Shown here: in pieces, positions 58,338 through 64,000 of the stretch
Position numbering within the stretch: position 1 is the stretch's first letter
Layout of the letters: each line of letters opens with the position of its first letter
Origin: Nocardiopsis xinjiangensis YIM 90004
GTDB taxonomy: Bacteria > Actinomycetota > Actinomycetes > Streptosporangiales > Streptosporangiaceae
DNA length: 64,000 nucleotides
Assembly: GCF_000341145.1 (NCBI RefSeq)
Contig: NZ_ANBE01000011.1
Location: forward strand, 102,402 to 166,401
Reading direction: 5' to 3'
Notes under the pieces: model-generated
Databases searched by the model: none
Told to the model about the DNA's origin: nothing
What the model saw: the letters and a program-made list of their open reading frames with translations, nothing else
Translations under genes and position numbers: made by a program

Positions 58338-60206
58338 ATGTCTAAATTCTTTGTGCGTCGGCACGATGCTTCACGTGCTGCTTATTACACAACCCGCAAT
58401 AGGGTTCCTCAGAAGATCGATAAAAATATACCTGTTTTCGAGGAATCGCCAAGTGCGGCAGATTTCCACCTACCGCCGATCAAAAGATCGGCCCGGTTGT
58501 GTTTGTCGGTGGATCCTGATGTCTCGGAGCGTATGACGTGGGAGGCGTGGGTTGCCTGGATGCAGGCTTCGGAAGCGTTGCTGACGATGGGGGCCGCGGA
58601 GCCGGGTGAATCGTTCGAGCGGTTGATGCATCACGAGGTCCGAACACTCAAAGGCGAACATCCGACCTCGTTGTACAACGTTTCGACCTGGTTGGAAGCG
58701 CTCTTTCTGGCGATGAGCTGCCGTGATGGGGATCGGGTACAGGCTCTGGCGCGGATCCCTGTTCCAGTGCTGCGGGAGTGGTCGGAGAGCGAGGGGGCGG
58801 TTCGGGATGAGTGGGTCTGGCCGTGGGCTGAAGCCGTACAGGATTTTGTCCTACAGCGGGACTCCTTCGCTGAGAACCTGGCCGAGGCCATGCGGCTGTG
58901 TGAACCGGAGAACCTCGAACTCATCGAGCCGGAAGAGGTAGAAAGACTTGTTCTGCCCCCGTTGAGGGTCTTGGACCGGCTGGCTGCACGCGATGCTGAC
59001 GGGTTCAACGAGCAGATGTACCGGGGATTGCTGGGGTTTCGGGAGCACTACACGAGCGAACCCGACGAAGACGAAAGCCCCAGAAGAAACCTTGAAGGCG
59101 CAGTGCCTCTGTCCTTGTTCGGCCTCGCCTGTGTGGCCTATGACCTGCACCAGGCAGAGCCCTCCTTCGAGCCGGACCTGAGCTCGACGTACTTCCCCCG
59201 CAAGATCCTGGAACGGGCATGGGAGAACGAGTTCCCCTACCGTGCGCACATCCCTGACCCGGTGGATCCGCAAGTATTGCGCGAGCGGTTCAGGGTGGAT
59301 CGTCCTGCCGATGGTGATGCGGTGCCGATGGTTGAGCGCCATGAGGCCCTCCCGCCGCTGCGGTACGACTTGCCGGAGATGACGGTGGACGTGGTCGAAG
59401 AGATGGTGGACCACGTGGAGCAGGAACCCTCCCGCCTGCCGTCTGTGCGTTTGAGGATCCGGGAGTTGGCGTTGGCCAGTGTGGCCGACGACCCGGATTC
59501 GGGTGAGTCGATGACGTGGAGTGCGTGGGCTTCCTGGGCGCAGGTCTCGGATGCGTTCCTCGCAGCGAGCCGGCAACCGGCAGGCACCACCATCACGCGC
59601 AGTGTCTTGGCAGTGCAGCGTAGGTTCGGGGCGATCGAGCCCGGCCCCGGTCTGGATGTGCGCACCTGGTTGGAGGCCTTCTACCTGGCTCTGACCTGCC
59701 GCCTGGAATCGGTGGTGCCGGTGCTGGCGCAGATCCCGGTCAGGGAGTTGCGGGAGGCCGGCGAGCGCAACGGTGTGGTCGAGGACGAGTTCGTCTACGC
59801 CTGGGCGCGGGCTCTGCAGAGTTTCATTGTGGACCGGCGGGCCTTGGGCCAACACGTGGGTGAGGCGATGCGTTTGGCTTCACCCGAGCATGCGCACCAG
59901 TGGGGTGCGCAGGGGTTGGACCGGTTGGTGGTGCCGCCGATGAAGGCCTTGCTGCGGTTGGCTGAGTACGACACCGAGGGATTCAACGAGTCCCTGCGTG
60001 AAGGCTTGGAGCTGTTCCGGGAGCATTACACCGAGACTGAAGAGCGGCGTGCTTCTCTGGAGGGTGTGCTGCCACTGGGGTTGTTCGCGATCGCGTGCTT
60101 GGCTTATGACCTGCGCAGGTACCCGGGGTTCTCTCCGGATCTGAGCTCGACGTACTTCCCGAAGTACATCTTGAATCGTCAGTGGGAGGGTGAATTCCGG
60201 ATCTGA
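58338..60206 (+). CDS. Double Imm49-like immunity protein
   Basis: A 622-residue protein made of two related halves (about 45-310 and 345-622). Each half resembles immunity protein 49: WEAWVAWMQASEALL or WASWAQVSDAFLAA at the start, then LARIPVPVLREW / IPVRELREAG, LFGLACVAYDL, and DLSSTYFPRKILERAW / DLSSTYFPKYILNRQW at the end. Single Imm49 proteins have about 250-300 residues. The ATG follows AAGGA six bases away and lies eight bases after the toxin stop. It should bind and block the toxin tip in the producing cell. The first codons are AT-rich like the toxin tip; the rest is GC-rich. Confidence 0.75.
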   Translation: MSKFFVRRHDASRAAYYTTRNRVPQKIDKNIPVFEESPSAADFHLPPIKRSARLCLSVDPDVSERMTWEAWVAWMQASEALLTMGAAEPGESFERLMHHEVRTLKGEHPTSLYNVSTWLEALFLAMSCRDGDRVQALARIPVPVLREWSESEGAVRDEWVWPWAEAVQDFVLQRDSFAENLAEAMRLCEPENLELIEPEEVERLVLPPLRVLDRLAARDADGFNEQMYRGLLGFREHYTSEPDEDESPRRNLEGAVPLSLFGLACVAYDLHQAEPSFEPDLSSTYFPRKILERAWENEFPYRAHIPDPVDPQVLRERFRVDRPADGDAVPMVERHEALPPLRYDLPEMTVDVVEEMVDHVEQEPSRLPSVRLRIRELALASVADDPDSGESMTWSAWASWAQVSDAFLAASRQPAGTTITRSVLAVQRRFGAIEPGPGLDVRTWLEAFYLALTCRLESVVPVLAQIPVRELREAGERNGVVEDEFVYAWARALQSFIVDRRALGQHVGEAMRLASPEHAHQWGAQGLDRLVVPPMKALLRLAEYDTEGFNESLREGLELFREHYTETEERRASLEGVLPLGLFAIACLAYDLRRYPGFSPDLSSTYFPKYILNRQWEGEFRI

Positions 60207-60355
60207 CCCCACGGCAACTCTGAGCCTGTTCGCGATCACATGCTGGGGTTGGGGTTTGGCTGTCTCCGGTTTTGGTTTTTCGTTCGAGGTGGAGCCGGGT
60301 TACCTGCTCAAGGGGGCCTGACGCGGAGAGTTCGCGATATGAGAGTTCAATTTTG

Positions 60356-61243
60356 ATGTATGAAATTGACAGCCACGACTTGAGTCACCGCGTTGACGAT
60401 GGACAAAGGGAACTTCTTGACGAAGGGCCCGAGGAGTGGGTTGGTGCCATTGTAGAACACCCTGCGTATGCGCACAGTTCACTCGCTGTCCTGACTGCTA
60501 ACATGAGTTTCCGCACGGCGGACGGCCCCCGATTTACTTACGTCGAAACGTGGGAATCCTGGGTGGTTGCCATGCAGGCATACCATGCGTTGTTCAGGAT
60601 CCAAGCGGAGCCCCAAGGCACTGAGAGTGCTCTCCTCATTAACCATGAGAGCAGAGTTGTTGAGTCCATAGAAGACGGCCCGGACCTCAATGCGACGAAC
60701 TGGACCGACGCTTTTTTCCATGCGTTCATCTGCCGCAATGAGGCCATGGTCGACTATCTTTGTCAGATTCCAGTGGAAACTCTCCGGGTCCGTGGTGAAT
60801 CTCAAGGGACAGTGTATGCGTCTTACCTTTATCATTGGGTTGCTGCGTTGCAGTCCCTGGTCCTCAATGATGGACGGTCCGAAGAAGAGCTCGCTGCTGC
60901 GGTAGAGAAGTCCGACCCGGAGGTGTCCGGGTTCGGTGATGAGGAGTCCGTGGGGAAACTGGTGTTCCCCGAGATGCTGGTGCTGCTGCGGTTGGTGGAG
61001 CGGGACTCGGCGGCTTTCAACGAGGCTCTGGCTGCTGGTGTGGCGGCGTTCGGGGAGTACCGGACTGCGACCGAGTCGCGAGCCCATGACATCGAGGGGG
61101 TCTTCCCTCTGGGCCTTCTGGCGTTCGCCTGCATGGCCTACGACATCTCGCAAGTCGACCCGGACTTCCAGCTCGACGTGGTCTCGGGTTACCTGCCCAA
61201 GCACCTGGTCCAGCATTCGTGGTTCAACGAGTTCCCGATCTGA
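60356..61243 (+). CDS. Single Imm49-like immunity protein
   Basis: A 295-residue protein from the ATG at 60356; the frame is open further upstream, but there it is not conserved. It shows the same family pattern as its neighbours: WESWVVAMQAYHALF, TDAFFHAFICRN, QIPVETLRVRGE, LGLLAFACMAYDI and SGYLPKHLVQHSW in place of SSTYFP. It is the most divergent of the five domains. The first half is AT-rich and the second half GC-rich, so it is mosaic. It stands 149 bp after the first double gene. It may neutralise a different toxin variant. Confidence 0.72.
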   Translation: MYEIDSHDLSHRVDDGQRELLDEGPEEWVGAIVEHPAYAHSSLAVLTANMSFRTADGPRFTYVETWESWVVAMQAYHALFRIQAEPQGTESALLINHESRVVESIEDGPDLNATNWTDAFFHAFICRNEAMVDYLCQIPVETLRVRGESQGTVYASYLYHWVAALQSLVLNDGRSEEELAAAVEKSDPEVSGFGDEESVGKLVFPEMLVLLRLVERDSAAFNEALAAGVAAFGEYRTATESRAHDIEGVFPLGLLAFACMAYDISQVDPDFQLDVVSGYLPKHLVQHSWFNEFPI

Positions 61244-61331
61244 GGCGGCACGAGGGCATCAGTGACAGGACTGCCTCCGTGACGGATGGCTTGTTTGATA
61301 TTTCGACCAACTCGCGCAGGGGGGATGGGTG

Positions 61332-63212
61332 ATGAAAAATTTTTTTGTGGGCCACCATGGCATCAGTAATGATGTCAAGGAAAACTTCAAATACTTTATG
61401 GAGGCAACTCCTGATTTTATTGATGAGCATGTCGACTATTTTTGCGATAAACCCTGGGCAGTGGAATCAAGAGCCTCCGGGATAAAGCGTCGTTCTTTTA
61501 TGCGCCTGGCTTTGGACCCTCACGCGTCAGAACTTTTGACGTGGGAAGCGTGGGTTACATCGATGCAGGCCGCCGAATCGATGTTCGCCATGGCAGTGGC
61601 CGACCCGGGAGAGACTGTCAGCAGGCTGATCTATCATCAAACACGTGAGCTCGTCGGGGTCGAGCCTGGGTCGACTTTCGATTTCTCTAAATGGTCCGAT
61701 GCCTTCTTTCTGGCCTTGACCTGCCGGGATAAGAGCCGAGTCCGAGAGCTGGCTCGCATCCCAGTCCCGGTGCTACGAGCGTGGTCGGAGAGTGAAGGTG
61801 GGTACTACAATGATCTGACCTGGTCGTGGGCCGAGGCGCTGCAGGATTTTGTGCTGGATCGGACATCCTTTCAGGAGAACCTGGACGAGGCCATGCGGTT
61901 GTGCGGTCCAGAACATCTGGTTGTCTCCAATCCACGAGATATTGACCGGTTGGCTCTGCCGGCGATGAGGGTGCTCGACCGGTTGGCTGCACGGGATTCG
62001 GCCGGGTTCAATGAGGAGATGTACCGGGCGTTGCTGGGGTTCCGGGAGTACTACACCGAGGGCCGTGGTGAGGATGAACGGCCCGGCCGACACCTAGAGA
62101 GCACGGTTCCACTGCCTCTGTTCGGTTTGGCGTGTGTGGCCTATGACCTGCACCAGGTGGAGCCCTCGTTCGAGCCAGATCTGAGCTCGACGTACTTCCC
62201 GCGCAAGATCCTGGAACGGGCGTGGGAGAACGAGTTCCCCTACCGTGCGCACATCCCTGAGACGGTCGATCCGCAGGCGTTGCGTGAGCGCTTCGGCGTG
62301 CACCGACCGGCCGATGCCGATGTGGCACCGATGGTCGAGCGCCACGAGGCCACCCCGCCCTTGCGGCCGCAAGTACCGGATCTGCCGGTCGATGCCGTGG
62401 ACCGGTTGGTGGAGGAAGCAGAGCAGGATTCGGCCCGGTTGTCGGAGGTTCGTGTCCAGCTTCGGGAGTTGGCGCTGGCCCGTGTGGCCGCGGATCCTGT
62501 TTGTGCTGAGGCCTTGACCTGGGATCCGTGGAGCACCTGGGGGCAAGTGTCGGAGGCTTTCCTCGCCGCGAGCCTGGCGCCGTCAGGGACCAGGCTCGAG
62601 CGTCGTGTACTGCGTCGCGATCGGGTGTTCGATGCGATCGAACCCGGCCCGGGTCTGGATGTGCGCACGTGGCTGGAGAGCTTCTATGTGGCGCTGACCT
62701 GTCGGATGGAGTGGGTGGTACCGCTGCTGGCGCAGATTCCGGTCAGGCAGTTGCGGGAGGCCGGCGAGCGCAACGGCGTGGTCGAGGACGAGTTCGTCTA
62801 CTCCTGGGTGCGGGCTCTGCAGAGGTTCCTCGTGGATCGGGACGAGTCACTCGAGCATCTGCGTGAGGCGATGCGGCTGGCCAGGCCCGAACACGCGAGC
62901 CAGTGGGGTGCCCAAGAGCTGGACTCGCTAGCGGTCCCAGCGATGAAGGCCTTGCTGCGGTTGGCCGAGGACGGCACCGAGGGCTTCGACGAGGCGATGC
63001 GTGAAGGCTTGGAGCTGTTCCGTGCGTACTACACGGCCGGCGAGGAGCGGCGCTCGTCGCTGGAGGGCGTGCTGCCGCTGGGGCTGTTCGCTATCGCATG
63101 CCTGGCCTACGACCGGCGCCGGGAGTTGGGGAGGTTCGCCCCGGACCTGAGCTCGACGTACTTCCCGAAGTACATCTTGGATCGCACATGGGAGGTCGAG
63201 TCCCCGCTCTGA
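61332..63212 (+). CDS. Double Imm49-like immunity protein (second copy)
   Basis: A 626-residue protein from the ATG at 61332 after GGGGGGA; a GTG one codon earlier is possible. It has two Imm49-like halves like the gene at 58338: WEAWVTSMQAAESMF, LARIPVPVLRAW, LFGLACVAYDLHQ, SSTYFPRKILERAW; then VSEAFLAASLAPSG, IPVRQLREAG, LPLGLFAIACLAYD and SSTYFPKYILDRTW. The N-terminal start (KNFFVGHH) also recalls the first copy (SKFFVRRH). It lies 88 bp after the single-domain gene and ends the cluster. Its first about 170 bases are AT-rich. Confidence 0.75.
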   Translation: MKNFFVGHHGISNDVKENFKYFMEATPDFIDEHVDYFCDKPWAVESRASGIKRRSFMRLALDPHASELLTWEAWVTSMQAAESMFAMAVADPGETVSRLIYHQTRELVGVEPGSTFDFSKWSDAFFLALTCRDKSRVRELARIPVPVLRAWSESEGGYYNDLTWSWAEALQDFVLDRTSFQENLDEAMRLCGPEHLVVSNPRDIDRLALPAMRVLDRLAARDSAGFNEEMYRALLGFREYYTEGRGEDERPGRHLESTVPLPLFGLACVAYDLHQVEPSFEPDLSSTYFPRKILERAWENEFPYRAHIPETVDPQALRERFGVHRPADADVAPMVERHEATPPLRPQVPDLPVDAVDRLVEEAEQDSARLSEVRVQLRELALARVAADPVCAEALTWDPWSTWGQVSEAFLAASLAPSGTRLERRVLRRDRVFDAIEPGPGLDVRTWLESFYVALTCRMEWVVPLLAQIPVRQLREAGERNGVVEDEFVYSWVRALQRFLVDRDESLEHLREAMRLARPEHASQWGAQELDSLAVPAMKALLRLAEDGTEGFDEAMREGLELFRAYYTAGEERRSSLEGVLPLGLFAIACLAYDRRRELGRFAPDLSSTYFPKYILDRTWEVESPL

Positions 63213-63449
63213 GCCTGCGACAAATCTGTACTGGGGGCAGAGGATGGAGAGATCCGATTAGTGTCATTGTCCATCGACCGCCATGAGGGGCGCAGCGAGT
63301 TCGCGGTCTGAGACGCGGTCCGGCCCCGGTACGGCAGCCGTACTTTGATAGTTGACCTGGGGACACGGCTGTCGTAGGGGGCTGTATTGGTGCGGTTGCA
63401 GGGCACCCAGCAGGTTCTTGACCGCGGTCACGTTCAGCCGCACATGCCC

Positions 63450-63531
63450 GGCACCAAGGGCGAAGCGATGTCGCCGACCCAAGGACTATCTGGTCTCCAC
63501 CGAGGTCCGCGAGGTCATCCGGGTCTACTGA
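63450..63531 (+). pseudogene. Decayed C-terminal piece of a NIPSNAP gene
   Basis: The end reads KDYLVSTEVREVIRVY then stop, nearly the same as the end of the intact NIPSNAP gene (39541-39590). DNA similarity extends left to about 63450 with small gaps that break the frame. There is no start. It is a partial copy left by duplication or rearrangement. Confidence 0.7.
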
Positions 63532-63903
63532 CCGTCCTCCTCGCCGGCACGAGGACATCAACGACCGGGCTGCCTCCGTAACGGTCTCCCGAGAGCCGCC
63601 GCTCGATTCGCCACCGCCTTCTGCGCTTCGCGCCGGACGACCTCCCGCCTCCAACTGGACACCACAGGTCTCCGAGGTGCACCGGCGCGTTCTTTGCCAA
63701 CATCCCGGGCCGTGCCGTTGGCGGAATCGCTACGGTGACAGAGCCTTGATCGGGAGGTCCGGCGGTTCCTTCACCAGGGGTGGCCTCGTGGCCACACAGC
63801 TCCGCCGACCGTCAGCAGCTCCACCATCGTGGCCCTACCGGGCATCTCTGGGCTGCCGGAGCCCAGGATCAGCTCGAACGGCCAGGAGAAAGGCGAGGAA
63901 CCC
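63532..63903. other. Gene-free stretch at the right edge
   Basis: No protein-like frame, RNA gene or strong hairpin is seen. It should hold the promoter of the gene starting at 63904. Confidence 0.4.
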
Positions 63904-64000
63904 ATGGCGAGATGGAACGACGACGACCTCGGCGCGCTCGACCGTGCCCGCGAACTGGAAATCACCTCACTGGACGAGAACGGCACGCCCCGTTCCTACC
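63904..64000 (+). CDS. Start of a DUF2255-like protein (cut by window end)
   Basis: Only 32 codons are visible. ATG 63904 follows GAGGA. The start ARWNDDDLGALDRARELEI resembles the N-terminus of DUF2255 proteins (a W..DEL..I..A.EL pattern), which belong to the flavin/F420-binding split-barrel group in actinomycetes. The piece is short, so the family is a suggestion. Confidence 0.55.
   Translation, partial: MARWNDDDLGALDRARELEITSLDENGTPRSY

Larger units (their letters stand above)
58500..63212 (+). repeat. Long direct repeat of the double-Imm49 genes, about 3.0 kb apart
   Basis: The genes at 58338 and 61332 match over most of their length with an offset near 3,003 bases. One well-kept block, from GACCTGAGCTCGACGTACTT onward, occurs at about 59176 and 62178 and is nearly identical for about 100 bases. 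The end block with AAGTACATCTTG recurs at about 60159 and 63167. The single-domain gene lies between. Recombination between copies could remove it. Confidence 0.8.

Noticed and set aside
63264-63482. A 72-codon minus-strand frame with a transposase-like look (HVRLNVTAVKNLLGAL)
   Set aside because: The likeness is weak and the stretch overlaps the NIPSNAP relic on the other strand.
1-64000. CRISPR arrays, tRNA and rRNA genes
   Set aside because: No regularly spaced repeats and no tRNA- or rRNA-like sequence were noticed by eye; a tRNAscan or Rfam search would settle it.

Overview
The window is high-GC actinomycete DNA. Support comes from a TetR regulator, a ParABC-style BREX type 2 (Pgl) locus, an HATPase / Scr1-like HTH / DUF397 trio, DUF5710 and EACC1 families, GTG/TTG starts and strongly GC-rich codons. 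A Nocardiopsis-like genus is my best guess, but no rRNA or housekeeping marker is present to confirm it. Almost nothing here is core metabolism; it reads as a defence and conflict island.

Layout. 1-6.3 kb: edge of an ABC transporter ATPase gene with a divergent TetR regulator, a SWIM zinc-finger protein, a WD40 protein, a truncated MOSC gene and a second propeller-like protein. 6.5-13.7 kb (all minus strand): an EVE-HNH nuclease and a nuclease-DUF2075 helicase coupled by a TGATG overlap, then EACC1 coupled in the same way to a caspase / SF1-helicase / nuclease-like fusion whose frame is broken four times, each time at a short G run. 13.9-20.2 kb: an IS701-type transposase remnant, a small membrane protein, a Cys-cluster hypothetical protein, a TPR protein, a secreted ricin-type lectin and a second SWIM protein. 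20.2-22.3 kb: a pRiA4b ORF-3-like protein.

22.4-36.7 kb: a BREX-2 operon reading pglX-pglY-pglZ-brxD-brxHI on the minus strand, with 4-base overlaps at two junctions. Its kinase gene pglW lies apart at 49.3-53.5 kb on the same strand. The 12.6 kb between pglX and pglW carries the HATPase / HTH / DUF397 trio, a NIPSNAP protein, a membrane-anchored STAND NTPase with 14 WD40 repeats, a DUF5710 HNH-like protein, a hypothetical protein, a CoiA-like protein and a RloC-type zinc-hook anticodon nuclease with its catalytic Arg/Glu/His in place. A perfect 18-bp inverted repeat separates the convergent rloC and pglW genes.

54.3-63.2 kb: a large ESX-type polymorphic toxin whose lower-GC C-terminal tip has a D...ExK nuclease motif. 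Three genes follow that encode five Imm49-like immunity domains (2+1+2); the two-domain genes are repeats of each other about 3.0 kb apart. The right edge holds a decayed NIPSNAP copy and the start of a DUF2255-like gene.

How the parts may work together: BREX-2 would give modification-linked phage resistance. RloC could act as a back-up suicidal tRNase when DNA-based defence fails. EVE-HNH would restrict modified DNA. The EACC1-caspase and STAND-WD40 proteins resemble regulated abortive-infection effectors. The toxin/Imm49 cluster serves competition between relatives. These roles are inferred from families and gene context, not shown by the sequence alone.
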